DNA of 64,000 bases from Bacteroidota bacterium (GTDB lineage: Bacteria > Bacteroidota > Bacteroidia > Chitinophagales > Chitinophagaceae): positions 62,001 to 126,000 of the forward strand of contig JAEZGS010000001.1 of NCBI GenBank assembly GCA_023437225.1, in the 5' to 3' direction. This document shows positions 43,542 through 53,359 of this stretch, in pieces. Position 1 is the first letter of the stretch; each line of letters opens with the position of its first letter. The position numbers were made by a program, and so were the translations under genes. The notes beneath the pieces were generated by a model. That model made no database searches. It was given only the letters and a program-made list of their open reading frames with translations, and was not told where the DNA came from.

Positions 43542-44900
43542 TTAATTCACTGCTTTAGCAGAATATCTGAACCAGTTTTCCATCATCTCGCAATCACGGA
43601 ACTGATCGTCAACCATGATGTAATAATTGGGAACTTTAGAAAGGAACCATTTCTCCATTGCGTTCTGCTTTTTGATCTCGAGCGCACGAGCAGCAATGCG
43701 ATTGTAATCATCTTTAAGGTTCTCTCTATGTGGCTGTGACCTCGACTTCAAATATGCAATTCGCACAGCCTGCTTACCACGTTCGTCAACAAATGATGTA
43801 GGTCGCGAATATTCATTTACAGCAAGATCTTTCAGAAGTAATACCAGATCCTTGTCGAGTTCGTCAATGGTAAGATAAGTACCGTTCTGACCCTGGCGCA
43901 TTCCACCAGTGAACTTGGAGTTTTCATCCTCACTGAATTTTGCTACCGCCTCACCGAATGCGAGCGTTCCTCCAATCAGCCTGGCCCTTACAGAATCAAG
44001 CCTTGCGATACTTTCACTAATTTCTGATTCAGTGATCTTCGGAACCCGAAGTATGTGTCGAACGATTGCATCATCACCAGCACGACTAACCATCTGGATA
44101 ATATGATAACCAAATTTCGATTTGAATACAGGACTTATCTGACCCTCTTTTAATCTGAATGCATGGTTAATGAACGCGGGATCCCATTGCTTCTCCGTGC
44201 GATTGATCGTGTACTGACCGCCAGAGTTCTTACTTCCAGGATCATCGGTATACAATGATGCGAGAGCAGCGAAGTTGGCGCTACCAGCTTCAACCTGTTC
44301 CTTCCATTCTTTCAATTCATCCATAGCCAGTTTCTCAAGATCGCGGCTTGCCTTTGGATAGACAACGATCTCTCCGATTTCCACTTCCGATTCGTAGAAC
44401 AACAGGCTGTCTTTCGGTATCTTCTCGAAATGTTCCTTTACTTCCTGCGGCGTGATCTTTACGTTTTCAACGACCTTTTCGCGCATCCGCTCTGCCAGTT
44501 TGCGTTCTTTGAATGATGTGCGGAAGTCCTCCTTGATCTGGTAAATGGTGCGACCTGCAATTTGCTCAAGCGCTTCTTTCGATCCGTATTGTGAAATAAA
44601 TCCGCGAATCTGGTTTTCAAGGAGAGCGTCGATCTCATCATCTCCTACAAGTACCGAATCCTTCTCCGCCTGCAAAACCAGCGCCTTCAGCGAAAGTTGC
44701 TGATCCATTATAAAACATTGTGCATTGGGCGGCAACTGCTGGCCCTGTCTTTGAATGTCAGACAAGGCATTTGTTATATCTGAGCTAAGGATAACTTTAT
44801 CACCCACGATCCCCACGATCTTATCGGCAACCACCTTTCTCTGTGAAAAACCAATGGTTGATACAAACATCGCAAGGATGGCTATTGCTGTTCTTTTCAT
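43542..44900 (-). CDS. SurA-like periplasmic chaperone/peptidylprolyl isomerase
   Basis: A protein of 452 residues from the ATG at 44900, giving a signal peptide MKRTAIAILAMFVSTIGFSQ. The N-terminal SurA-type domain (VVADKIVGIVGDKVILSSDI) is followed by two parvulin regions (EVEIGEIVVYPKA ... FGYHIIQMV, and IVRHILRVPK). It would escort outer-membrane proteins across the periplasm. Upstream in-frame codons run into the repeat at 44951 and are not part of the gene. A clear promoter lies just upstream. Confidence 0.9.
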   Translation of the reverse strand: MKRTAIAILAMFVSTIGFSQRKVVADKIVGIVGDKVILSSDITNALSDIQRQGQQLPPNAQCFIMDQQLSLKALVLQAEKDSVLVGDDEIDALLENQIRGFISQYGSKEALEQIAGRTIYQIKEDFRTSFKERKLAERMREKVVENVKITPQEVKEHFEKIPKDSLLFYESEVEIGEIVVYPKASRDLEKLAMDELKEWKEQVEAGSANFAALASLYTDDPGSKNSGGQYTINRTEKQWDPAFINHAFRLKEGQISPVFKSKFGYHIIQMVSRAGDDAIVRHILRVPKITESEISESIARLDSVRARLIGGTLAFGEAVAKFSEDENSKFTGGMRQGQNGTYLTIDELDKDLVLLLKDLAVNEYSRPTSFVDERGKQAVRIAYLKSRSQPHRENLKDDYNRIAARALEIKKQNAMEKWFLSKVPNYYIMVDDQFRDCEMMENWFRYSAKAVN

Positions 44901-44916
44901 ATTATTATTATGCCCC

Positions 44917-44945
44917 CAAAAGTAAATTTTCAATTGTAGCGTCAA
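44917..44945 (-). promoter_or_regulatory. Promoter of the SurA-like gene
   Basis: On the minus strand TTG (44945-44943), 18 nt, then TACTTTTG (44924-44917), an exact -7 match; the start codon follows 16 nt later. Confidence 0.55.
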
Positions 44946-44950
44946 TGTTA

Positions 44951-45056
44951 AAACAGAAAGCAGGAAGCGGAAAGCAAAAAGCGGTAACAATTAGCTTCCT
45001 GATCATTTAATCACGAACAACCACTGCATTCCGCTTTCCGCCTTCCGCTTTCCGTT
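44951..45056. repeat. Low-complexity inverted repeat between infB and the SurA-like gene
   Basis: The left arm (44951-44984) is built of CAGAAAGCAGGAAGCGGAAAGC units; the right arm (45031-45056) is CCGCTTTCCGCCTTCCGCTTTCC, roughly its inverse complement, with about 45 bp between. The right arm touches the infB stop codon. An imperfect hairpin can form in the infB mRNA and may act as its 3' end. Confidence 0.7.
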
Positions 45057-48000
45057 AAAGCGTTCTCTTCACTTCCTCTTCCTCGTATGCTTCAACTATG
45101 TCGCCAACTTTAATATCGTTGAAATTCTTAATCGTAAGACCGCATTCCATTCCGGATTGAACTTCTTTTGCATCGTCTTTGAAACGCTTCAGCGATCCAA
45201 GTTCTGCAGAAGCTCCCTCGCCTGTTGGGTAAACAACAATACCATCCCTGATCACACGAATTTTAGAGTTACGGTTGATTTTTCCATCTAGAACATAACA
45301 TCCGGCAACCATTGCTTTATCAAACTTGAATGTATTGCGCACTTCAACATTGGCAACAACTTTCTCAGTGATCTTCGGCTCAAGCATACCTTCCATTGCA
45401 CTCTTGATCTCATCGATCACCTGGTAAATGATGGAGTATGTTTTGATCTGAACCCCTTCGTTCTCGGCAAGTTTAGATGCCTGAACAGAAGGCCGCACGT
45501 TAAATCCTACAACAATCGCATCGGATGCGGTAGCCAGCAATACGTCACTTTCAGTGATCGCACCAACTGCTTTGTGAACTACCGATACCGCGATCTCTTC
45601 GGTAGATAATTTTTGTAATGAGTCACTCAAAGCCTCCACGGAACCGTCCACGTCACCTTTAATGATCAGGTTCAACTGTTTGAAGTTTCCAAGTGCAAGT
45701 CGGCGACCGATCTCATCAAGCGTGATATGCTTTTTCGTTCTGATTCCCTGTTCGCGAAGTATTTGAGCACGTCGGTTCGCTACATCTTTTGCTTCCGATT
45801 CATCGTCATAAACTTTGAACTTCTCACCAGCCTGCGGAGCTCCATTCAAACCAAGTATCAATACAGGTGTGGAAGGCGGAGCAATATCTACACGCTTATT
45901 TCTTTCATTGAACATCGCCTTTACGCGTCCAAAATGCTGTCCGGATACCACGAGGTCTCCAACTTCGAGCGTACCGTTCTGAACCAGCACAGTTGCCACA
46001 TAACCGCGTCCTTTATCGAGGGTCGCTTCCACAATGGTTCCTGTAGCTTCCCTGTCTGCATTGGCTTTCAGGTCAAGCAACTCAGCTTCAAGGAGAATTT
46101 TTTCAAGAAGAAGTTCTACGTTCACTCCCTTCTTCGCTGAAAGTTCCTGGCTTTGGAATTTACCACCCCATGCTTCCACAAGGATGTTCATGTTTGCCAG
46201 CTGCTCATATATCTTTTGCGGGTTTGCTCCCTCTTTATCTATCTTGTTTACTGCAAAGATCATTGGAACTCCCGCAGCCTGGGCGTGACTTATCGCTTCC
46301 CGTGTTTGCGGCATCACCGCATCATCAGCAGCCACCACGATTACGGCAATATCCGTAACCTTTGCTCCACGAGCACGCATCGCAGTAAACGCTTCGTGAC
46401 CCGGTGTATCCAGGAAGGTAATGCGTTTTCCTGAAGGCAGTGTCACCTCGTATGCACCGATGTGCTGGGTGATACCTCCTGCCTCACCGGCAACTACGCT
46501 GGCATTGCGGATATAGTCGAGCAACGATGTTTTACCATGGTCAACGTGACCCATGATTGTAACGATGGGTGCTCTCGGTGTGAGTTCTTCAGCATCGTCC
46601 TCTTCTTCCTGTTCATCGAGCTCAAGTTGCTTCTCCATGTCGATGAACTCAACATCAAAACCAAACTCACTTGCCACAAGCTCTATCACTTCTGCATCAA
46701 GACGTTGGTTGATGGATACCATCAATCCAAGTCCCATACACTTCCCAATTACCTCAGCATAACTTACATCCATCAGGTTGGCCAATTCGCTCACGCTAAT
46801 GAACTCAGTCAGTTGTAGCTTATTGTCCATTTCACTGTCGCCCATGTGCTCCGCAGCCTCATCACGTTTTGCCCGGCGATACTTAGCCTTAAGGCTTTTA
46901 CCGCGACCACCCGCACCGGCAAGTTTTGCCTGGGTTTCCCTGATCTTATCCTGGATCTCTTTCTTATCGATCTCTTTCTGTTCTCTGGACTGTAGTTGCG
47001 GTCGCTGAACACCTCCAGGCCTTGTGCCTTGCTGAGGTCTTCCGGGCCGCTGGAAATCTCTTCCTCCTCCCTGCCCATGGCGCGGTCCGCCCTGCCCTGG
47101 TCCCTGGCGTTGCTGACCCTGCTGACCTTGCTGTCCCTGCTCATCGCGTTTAAACAATTGCGGTCTGGGTAGTGGAGTTTCTCTTTTCTCAATAGGTATG
47201 CGCTTACGCTTACGCTTCTCTTCACCCGGCTTCGAGCGGGCCTCGTTGCCTACAGGGAGAGTGATCTTACCAAGTATTTTCGGTCCTTCCAGCTTTTCTG
47301 CTTTAATGTTTTCAATTACAGGACCACCTTCCTGGTTTTCTTCAGTTGCTTCTGATGCCGGCGTATCTGGTGCTTCGGCGGTAACCGGTTCAGGCTCCGA
47401 CACCGGCTCGGGCGCTGGCTCAACTGACTGCTCAACCGGAACCTCTACTTCAGGCTCTTGTACAGGCAGCTCTTCAACTTGCACAGGCTCTTCCTTCGGC
47501 TGAACTGGTTCTTCAACCGGCTCCGGCGCTGCTGTTTCTACAGGTGGTGTTACCGGCTCTTCTTTCTTTGGTGCTGATTTCTTAGGCCTGGTTGATGAGT
47601 CAATAGCCGACAGATCGATCTTTTCAATAACCTTCGGCATACTGATCTCAGGCGCCTCAATCTTAACCACTTCCGGCTCTACAGGCTGAACGGCAACAGG
47701 TTCTGGCTGCACTGGTTCAGGTTCCGGCTCCGGAACTGGCGCCGGTGAAGGCGGTGGAGGTGGCGGAGGAGCAACTTCAGGAGTTGCAGCAACAACAACA
47801 GGTTCTTCCTTCGGTTCTTCAACCGGGGCCTTGCGGGTTTCCTTCTTGAAGCCAATTGTTTCCTCTTCCTTTTTCTTACGTGCCTCAACGCTTCCTTTAG
47901 GCAGGTCGATCTGGTCGCTCTTCAACTTAGCAACTTTATCGCTCTGAAATTCCTGCTGAAGAGAGCGATACATATCTTCTGTCAGCTTGGAAGTAGGTTT

Positions 48001-48111
48001 AAGATCATCTTTACTGAAACCTTTGCCTACCAAAAAGTCAACCAGGGTATCTTTCCCGATGTTGAACTCCTTGGCTGCGGCCATTAACCTTGGTGTTGTT
48101 GTTTCTGCCAT
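45055..48111 (-). CDS. infB: Translation initiation factor IF-2
   Basis: GTPase that places initiator tRNA on the ribosome. The 1018-residue protein begins [20 protein letters not shown] (IF2 N domain) and has a long Pro/Glu/Val-rich and Gln/Gly/Arg-rich linker to about residue 400. The G domain near residue 520 shows [20 protein letters not shown] and NKIDK. Domains III and IV follow. The frame extends 22 codons upstream, but 48111 is the family start. It is the last gene of the rimP-nusA-infB transcript. Confidence 0.97.
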   Translation of the reverse strand: MAETTTPRLMAAAKEFNIGKDTLVDFLVGKGFSKDDLKPTSKLTEDMYRSLQQEFQSDKVAKLKSDQIDLPKGSVEARKKKEEETIGFKKETRKAPVEEPKEEPVVVAATPEVAPPPPPPPSPAPVPEPEPEPVQPEPVAVQPVEPEVVKIEAPEISMPKVIEKIDLSAIDSSTRPKKSAPKKEEPVTPPVETAAPEPVEEPVQPKEEPVQVEELPVQEPEVEVPVEQSVEPAPEPVSEPEPVTAEAPDTPASEATEENQEGGPVIENIKAEKLEGPKILGKITLPVGNEARSKPGEEKRKRKRIPIEKRETPLPRPQLFKRDEQGQQGQQGQQRQGPGQGGPRHGQGGGRDFQRPGRPQQGTRPGGVQRPQLQSREQKEIDKKEIQDKIRETQAKLAGAGGRGKSLKAKYRRAKRDEAAEHMGDSEMDNKLQLTEFISVSELANLMDVSYAEVIGKCMGLGLMVSINQRLDAEVIELVASEFGFDVEFIDMEKQLELDEQEEEDDAEELTPRAPIVTIMGHVDHGKTSLLDYIRNASVVAGEAGGITQHIGAYEVTLPSGKRITFLDTPGHEAFTAMRARGAKVTDIAVIVVAADDAVMPQTREAISHAQAAGVPMIFAVNKIDKEGANPQKIYEQLANMNILVEAWGGKFQSQELSAKKGVNVELLLEKILLEAELLDLKANADREATGTIVEATLDKGRGYVATVLVQNGTLEVGDLVVSGQHFGRVKAMFNERNKRVDIAPPSTPVLILGLNGAPQAGEKFKVYDDESEAKDVANRRAQILREQGIRTKKHITLDEIGRRLALGNFKQLNLIIKGDVDGSVEALSDSLQKLSTEEIAVSVVHKAVGAITESDVLLATASDAIVVGFNVRPSVQASKLAENEGVQIKTYSIIYQVIDEIKSAMEGMLEPKITEKVVANVEVRNTFKFDKAMVAGCYVLDGKINRNSKIRVIRDGIVVYPTGEGASAELGSLKRFKDDAKEVQSGMECGLTIKNFNDIKVGDIVEAYEEEEVKRTL

Positions 48112-48163
48112 TCGTTTGTATATGACAATTAATTTGTTTATTGTGCTGTTAAGCCAACTCACA

Positions 48164-49411
48164 TTATTCTTGCTCAAATTCTTCTTTCAATATTCTACGT
48201 ACTTCATCAATAGTTTCTCTTTCGAGATCCGTTCTGCGTTCAAGTTCTTCAGGTGTCAAAGCTAGCACGCTTCGGCCAGTATCACATCCGATTCTCTTAA
48301 ATTCATCGATTACCCATGTTTCGATTTCATCGCTAAATTCTTCAAGATCGATATCAAACTCCTGAGGTTCTCCTTCGGTATCGCGGAAGACATCAATTGT
48401 AAGCCCCGTCAATTCCTGCGCCAACTTGATGTTCACCCCTTTCTTACCAATTGCCAGCGACACCTGGTCGGGCTTGAGGTAAACATTTGCATGTTTCCGA
48501 TCGTTATCGATCTCCATGCTGGTGATCTTTGCAGGTGTAAGTGAGCGCTGGATCAGAAGCTGCTGATTGTTTGTCCAGTTGATCACATCAATATTCTCAT
48601 TCTTCAGTTCACGCACGATGCCATGAATTCGGCTTCCTTTCATACCTACGCAGGCGCCCACCGGATCGATCCGGTCATCATAAGATTCTACCGCTACCTT
48701 CGCTCTTTCGCCTGGTTCGCGAACGATCTTTTTAATTACGATAAGTCCGTCGAAGATCTCGGGAACCTCGATCTCAAGCAGCTTTGCCAGGAATAAGGGC
48801 GATGTACGGGAAAGGATGATCACAGGGCTGTTATTCTTCAACTCTACTTTCCTTACTACCGCGCGGATGCTTTCTCCTTTCTTGAAATAATCTTGTGGGA
48901 TCTGCTCCGATTTTGGAAGTATCAGTTCACTACCTTCCTCATCTAAAAGAAGTATTTCTTTTTTCCAAACCTGGTACACTTCGGCATTGATGATCTCCCC
49001 AACGCGCTCTCCATATTTCTTTACAAGAACGTTCTTCTTCAGATCGCTGATGCGACTGGCCAGTGTCTGCTTGGCTGCAAGGATGGCCCTGCGGCCGAAA
49101 TCCATAATGTCCACAGCTTCGTACAATTCCTCGCCAATCTCAAAGTCAGGCTCGATCTTTACGGCGTCACTGTATGCAATTTCTGCCAGCGGGTCATTCA
49201 CATCGCCGTCTTCAACGATCATTCGGCGACGCATGATCTCAAGGTCTCCCTTTTCAGCGTTTACAATTACGTCGAAGTTATCGTCGCTGCCGTATTTTTT
49301 TCGAAGCAGAGTCTTAAATACATCTTCCACAACTTTCATCATAGTTGGGCGATCAATGTTCTCCGCTTCCTTGAAATCCTGGAAGGCGTCTATCAGGTTG
49401 ATACTTGCCAT
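48164..49411 (-). CDS. nusA: Transcription termination/antitermination protein NusA
   Basis: RNA polymerase-associated factor of 415 residues: the N-terminal domain ([20 protein letters not shown]), S1 domain, and two KH domains ([19 protein letters not shown] and [18 protein letters not shown]). The C-terminal acidic repeats of proteobacterial NusA are missing. It lies 29 bp after rimP and 52 bp before infB. Confidence 0.97.
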   Translation of the reverse strand: MASINLIDAFQDFKEAENIDRPTMMKVVEDVFKTLLRKKYGSDDNFDVIVNAEKGDLEIMRRRMIVEDGDVNDPLAEIAYSDAVKIEPDFEIGEELYEAVDIMDFGRRAILAAKQTLASRISDLKKNVLVKKYGERVGEIINAEVYQVWKKEILLLDEEGSELILPKSEQIPQDYFKKGESIRAVVRKVELKNNSPVIILSRTSPLFLAKLLEIEVPEIFDGLIVIKKIVREPGERAKVAVESYDDRIDPVGACVGMKGSRIHGIVRELKNENIDVINWTNNQQLLIQRSLTPAKITSMEIDNDRKHANVYLKPDQVSLAIGKKGVNIKLAQELTGLTIDVFRDTEGEPQEFDIDLEEFSDEIETWVIDEFKRIGCDTGRSVLALTPEELERRTDLERETIDEVRRILKEEFEQE

Positions 49412-49440
49412 AATCTCTAATTTGAACCGGTTTTCCGGAA

Positions 49441-49911
49441 TTAAAACACTATTTGAATTTTAGTTGATTTTATAGAGTCGAATGAAAGATCATGTACGAT
49501 GATCTCCTGTTTCTTATTCTTTCCACGCACCTCTTCCACACGAATACCGTTCTCGTCCACTTCCAGCAATTTGCCCTCTGTCTTCGCTCCATCTTTCAGG
49601 ACAACTTCAATCTTTCTTCCAATATTTTTGCGGTATTGGCGGAGCGACTTTAACGGCTCGTCAAGACCCGGCGAAGAAACTTCCAGAGAAAAGTCATCAT
49701 TGGGGAAAAGACCAGAACCTTCTAATTGCTTATATAAAGCGCGGTTGATGGATATGCACTTCTCTATTGTGATCCCATTATCACCGTCGAGATACAACTT
49801 TATATTATTGGTAGGCTTTATTCGGATGTCAACGACGAAGTAAGACGGATCATCACTCAACAAGTCCTGCACCATCGCCTCTACGGCCTTTATCTGCGAT
49901 TCATTACTCAT
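49441..49911 (-). CDS. rimP: Ribosome maturation factor RimP
   Basis: A 30S assembly factor of 156 residues: N-terminal alpha/beta domain (VDIRIKPTNNIKLYLDGDNG), SLEVSSPGLDEPL, and a C-terminal Sm-like barrel. The start at 49911 gives the normal length; longer in-frame codons upstream run through the leader hairpin. It is first in the rimP-nusA-infB operon. Confidence 0.95.
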   Translation of the reverse strand: MSNESQIKAVEAMVQDLLSDDPSYFVVDIRIKPTNNIKLYLDGDNGITIEKCISINRALYKQLEGSGLFPNDDFSLEVSSPGLDEPLKSLRQYRKNIGRKIEVVLKDGAKTEGKLLEVDENGIRVEEVRGKNKKQEIIVHDLSFDSIKSTKIQIVF

Positions 49912-49923
49912 ATGAAAATAAAG

Positions 49924-49945
49924 AAGGGAACGTGTCCGTTCCCTT
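49924..49945 (-). promoter_or_regulatory. Hairpin in the rimP-nusA-infB leader
   Basis: AAGGGAACG and CGTTCCCTT form a perfect 9-bp stem with a 4-base loop (TGTC), between the -7 element and the rimP start codon, 12 nt before the start. There is no T tract after it. It could mask the ribosome binding region or stabilise the mRNA. Confidence 0.6.
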
Positions 49946-49966
49946 CGCTTGATTCTTTTACCGACG

Positions 49967-49974
49967 CAAATGTA
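49967..49974 (-). promoter_or_regulatory. -7 element of the rimP operon
   Basis: TACATTTG on the minus strand, exact TAnnTTTG, 55 nt before the rimP start. No TTG was found at the expected distance. Confidence 0.5.
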
Positions 49975-50101
49975 AGAAGATTTTGCCGAAAAAAAAGTTC
50001 TCATAGCGCATTCTCGAAAAATTATTGTTTACTCTTAGTTGCATCATGAATTTTCACATTTTGTCAGCCGGGTATCCCGATCGGAATTTTTAACTTGCAG
50101 C

Positions 50102-50329
50102 ATGCTTAAAACGATTCTCTGGATCATTTCTCTATATTTCCTATACAGGTTCATCGTTGGATTTGTAATTCCGGTTTGGAAAGTGACAAGCAAAGTAAAA
50201 AAGCAGGTAAGGGATTTCCAAAGCCAGGTGAATCAACACCAGGCAGGTCCTCAGCAACCTCAGAATCAGACCACCACCCCCGCTCCTAAAGCTGAAGGAG
50301 ATTACATAGAATTTGAAGAGGTAAAGTAG
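50102..50329 (+). CDS. Small membrane protein
   Basis: A protein of 75 residues with one N-terminal membrane helix (TILWIISLYFLYRFIVGFVI), a basic amphipathic stretch (KVTSKVKKQVRDF), a Gln/Pro-rich linker and an acidic end (YIEFEEVK). The ATG at 50102 places the helix at the N-terminus; the frame is open 63 bp earlier. This architecture is common next to core genes in Bacteroidota. Function unknown. Confidence 0.72.
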   Translation: MLKTILWIISLYFLYRFIVGFVIPVWKVTSKVKKQVRDFQSQVNQHQAGPQQPQNQTTTPAPKAEGDYIEFEEVK

Positions 50330-50348
50330 TCGAAAGTCAATATGCCTG

Positions 50349-50957
50349 CTAAAGATCAAGATCCTCAATAGACTTCCCAGGTTCTAGCCAAATACCCTGA
50401 ATACCCAGCCTTTCCGCTGCTTCAACGTTCACCTTTGCATCATCTATAAAAATGGTTTCGCCTGGCTCCAGGGCATTTTCTTTTAATATTTCCTGAAAAC
50501 CTTTAGCATCTGGTTTCCTGAATCCGGCTACATGCGAGTAATAAACTTTTTCGAACAGCGTATCCAATTCGCGACCATCAAACGCCTCTCTGAACATCCG
50601 GTGGAAGGCATTCAGATGAATGCCATTAGTATTGCTAAAGAGAAACAAACGATAATGCCCTTTCAATTGCTCCAGAAATTTTATACGCTTCGGCGGAAAC
50701 TGAAGCAATAGCGAATTCCATGCATCAATTATTTTATCATAACCGATCCTCCCACCAAGCATTTCAGCAATTCGCTGCACAAATTCTTCGTCGCCGATCG
50801 TTCCATCCTCATAGTCACGAAAAAAATCACCTGCATGACCCAGGCCGAAATATTCATCGATATTATCGAAACCTAAATCACGAAATGCCTGGTTGGTCTT
50901 GCTGATATCAATATCAAGTACAACGCCTCCGAGGTCAAAGATGATCGCTTTTATCAT
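50349..50957 (-). CDS. HAD-family hydrolase
   Basis: A haloacid dehalogenase-like phosphatase of 202 residues: nucleophile motif FDLGGVVLDID, motif II Thr/Asn region LFSNTNGIHLN, Lys in FRKPDAKGF, and FIDDAKVNVEAAERLGI. It has an alpha-helical cap of subfamily IA type. The substrate cannot be predicted. It is divergent from the E1 dehydrogenase gene. Confidence 0.88.
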   Translation of the reverse strand: MIKAIIFDLGGVVLDIDISKTNQAFRDLGFDNIDEYFGLGHAGDFFRDYEDGTIGDEEFVQRIAEMLGGRIGYDKIIDAWNSLLLQFPPKRIKFLEQLKGHYRLFLFSNTNGIHLNAFHRMFREAFDGRELDTLFEKVYYSHVAGFRKPDAKGFQEILKENALEPGETIFIDDAKVNVEAAERLGIQGIWLEPGKSIEDLDL

Positions 50958-51043
50958 AGTTTATTTTGAAGGCTGCAAATAACAAAAAGTCATCGAAGAA
51001 ATTGAAAGCTTCGTATTTTCAGCCATCACAATCATCTCCCGAT

Positions 51044-53026
51044 ATGCAATTTGATCGCAAAGGACTTACCGATGAACAATTGAAGCAGTTTTATCGCAGC
51101 CTGTTATTACCAAGGATGATTGAAGAGAAGATGTTGTTATTGCTGAGGCAGGGACGCATTTCCAAATGGTTCAGTGGCATTGGACAGGAAGCGATCTCTG
51201 TCGGCGTCACATTAGCCCTCGATGAGGACGAATGGATCATGCCACTTCATCGCAACCTCGGCGTATTCACAACTCGCAATATGCCTCTTGATAAATTGTT
51301 CATGCAATGGCAGGGGGCGAAAACGGGTTACAGTAAAGGTCGCGAACGCAGCTTCCACTTCGGGAGCAGCGATCATCATATATGCGGGATGATCTCGCAC
51401 CTGGGTCCACAGCTTACGATAGCAAATGGTGTTGCCCTTGCTTCTAAGTTAGCGGATGAGAAAAAGGTAGCCGTTGCGTTTACTGGTGAAGGAGGAACCA
51501 GTGAAGGAGATTTTCATGAAGCACTGAATGTTGCTGCAGTATGGGATCTGCCAGTCATATTCATCATTGAAAATAATGGGTATGCACTGAGTACGCCAAC
51601 GAATGAACAATTCAGAACCGAGTTCCTGGCAGAGAAAGCACGAGGCTATGGCATGGAAGGAGTGAAGATCGATGGCAACAATTTGTTGACCGTTTACGAT
51701 ACCATCAGGGGTGTGCGGGATTACTGCCTTGCCAATCAGAAACCATTTTTGATCGAATGCAGCACATTCAGGATGCGCGGACATGAGGAAGCTAGTGGAA
51801 CAAAGTATGTTCCTCCTTACCTGTTTGAGATCTGGGAAAAGAAAGATCCCATCAAACGGTTCCAGCAATATCTCGAAGAGGAGAAGATCATCGACCAAAA
51901 TTATATAGAAGATACTCGCGCGCAGTTACAGCAATACATTGAATCCTCGGTACAGCAGGGGTTCCAGGCCCCTCAACTCATCCCATCAATTGATGAAGAA
52001 CTTGCCGATGTTTATGCTCCGTCAACAGCGCAAATTTTCGAAGCACCCACCATTAACGGAGCTCCGGTTAAAAGGTTTGTCGATGCCATAAGCGCCGGCC
52101 TTGAAACCGCTATGGATAAGCATGATAATCTGCTGTTGATGGGTCAGGACATCGCTGAATACGGGGGAGCATTCAAAATAACCGAGGGATTTGTATCTAA
52201 GTTTGGTAAGGATCGGGTTCGAAATACGCCCCTTTGCGAAAGTGCAATCATCGGCGCTGGCCTGGGGTTGTCATTGAAAGGAATGAAATCGGTAATTGAA
52301 ATGCAATTCGCAGATTTTGTGAGTACCGGGTTTAACCAGGTGGTGAACAACCTTGCGAAATTATATTACCGCTGGGGACAAAATGCGGATGTTGTGATCC
52401 GAATGCCAACAGGTGGTGGAGTTGGGGCGGGGCCATTTCATTCTCAAAGCACAGAAGCCTGGTTTGTACATACGCCGGGACTAAAAGTCGTTTATCCATC
52501 CAACCCGTTTGATGCCAAGGGTCTCTTACTTGCGTCTATAAATGACCCCAATCCTGTATTGTTTTTCGAACACAAAGCACTTTATAGAAGCATCAGCGGT
52601 CCGGTCCCTGAAGGATATTACGAAGTTGAAATTGGTAAGGCAGTGATAACTGAAGAAGGGGATGACCTCACGATTATAACCTATGGAGCCGGTGTCCATT
52701 GGGCACTCGAGGCAGCTATGGACAATCCCTCGCTGAGTTTTCACATTTTAGACCTCCGCACGTTACTGCCATTGGATTATACTGCAATACGCGAAGCTGT
52801 AAAGAGAACCGGCAAAGTGCTGGTGCTGCATGAAGACACACATACGGGCGGCATTGGTGCGGATGTGAGCGCCTTCATTGCAGAACAATGCTTTGAATAT
52901 CTCGATGCACCTGTAGTTCGTTGTGCGTCTCTTGACACGCCGGTGCCCTTCAACGTTTCGCTTGAAAAAAACTTCCTGGCCAAATCCAGATTGCAGGACT
53001 CGATAAATAAACTAATGGAGTATTAA
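51044..53026 (+). CDS. Fused E1 alpha/beta subunit of a 2-oxoacid dehydrogenase
   Basis: Thiamine-dependent E1 with both subunits in one polypeptide of 660 residues. The alpha part (to about residue 300) has GQEAISVGV and the TPP motif GEGGTSEGDF ... IIENNGYAL, in which the usual GDG is GEG. The beta part has GQDIAEYGGAF, CESAIIGAGLGLSL and MPTGGGVGAGPFHSQS, and a transketolase-type C-terminal domain. The substrate could be pyruvate or branched-chain 2-oxoacids. The ATG at 51044 is preferred over a TTG at 50966. Confidence 0.9.
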   Translation: MQFDRKGLTDEQLKQFYRSLLLPRMIEEKMLLLLRQGRISKWFSGIGQEAISVGVTLALDEDEWIMPLHRNLGVFTTRNMPLDKLFMQWQGAKTGYSKGRERSFHFGSSDHHICGMISHLGPQLTIANGVALASKLADEKKVAVAFTGEGGTSEGDFHEALNVAAVWDLPVIFIIENNGYALSTPTNEQFRTEFLAEKARGYGMEGVKIDGNNLLTVYDTIRGVRDYCLANQKPFLIECSTFRMRGHEEASGTKYVPPYLFEIWEKKDPIKRFQQYLEEEKIIDQNYIEDTRAQLQQYIESSVQQGFQAPQLIPSIDEELADVYAPSTAQIFEAPTINGAPVKRFVDAISAGLETAMDKHDNLLLMGQDIAEYGGAFKITEGFVSKFGKDRVRNTPLCESAIIGAGLGLSLKGMKSVIEMQFADFVSTGFNQVVNNLAKLYYRWGQNADVVIRMPTGGGVGAGPFHSQSTEAWFVHTPGLKVVYPSNPFDAKGLLLASINDPNPVLFFEHKALYRSISGPVPEGYYEVEIGKAVITEEGDDLTIITYGAGVHWALEAAMDNPSLSFHILDLRTLLPLDYTAIREAVKRTGKVLVLHEDTHTGGIGADVSAFIAEQCFEYLDAPVVRCASLDTPVPFNVSLEKNFLAKSRLQDSINKLMEY

Positions 53027-53111
53027 AAGTTCTGTCTTCAAGTTATTCACACAATATTCCCAATTGGTGCTCGTTAAGATTGTCCTTGCTTAACGTACCA
53101 ACTTATTATAT

Positions 53112-53291
53112 ATGGAAAAAAATCACAGGCAGTTTGACACAGAGCGCACTCGCATGATGAAAGATCTGTACCGTCCGTCTTCCAATTTGCTGTTGCTACT
53201 TAAAAGTATTGCTTCTATCGTTGTAAAGGGGGAATCTCCAATTAACAATGCATCCCTGGTAAAGAAAAAGTCGTCATATACGCATCACTGA
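53112..53291 (+). CDS. Small hypothetical protein of 59 residues
   Basis: An ATG frame in the gap between the E1 and helicase genes. It reads MEKNHRQFDTERTRMMKDLY, then PSSNLLLLLKSIASIVVKGE, then a Lys/Ser-rich end. Charged at both ends with a short hydrophobic centre, no signal peptide. A strong terminator lies 40 bp after the stop, which supports a transcribed unit. No homologue is recognised. Confidence 0.5.
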   Translation: MEKNHRQFDTERTRMMKDLYRPSSNLLLLLKSIASIVVKGESPINNASLVKKKSSYTHH

Positions 53292-53331
53292 TTTTGCACT
53301 TACCTCTGAAACCACAATCAGTTTGTGCAAG

Positions 53332-53359
53332 CCCCCGCTAGTCGCGGGGGATTTTTTTT
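53332..53359 (+). terminator. Rho-independent terminator
   Basis: CCCCCGC and GCGGGGG enclose a TAGTC loop and are followed by ATTTTTTTT. It ends the transcript of the 53112 gene and just overlaps the stop codon of the convergent helicase gene. Confidence 0.88.

Noticed and set aside
47198..47503. Plus-strand frame rich in Gly/Ser/Thr opposite infB
   Set aside because: Complement of the Pro/Glu-rich linker of IF-2; composition is a by-product.
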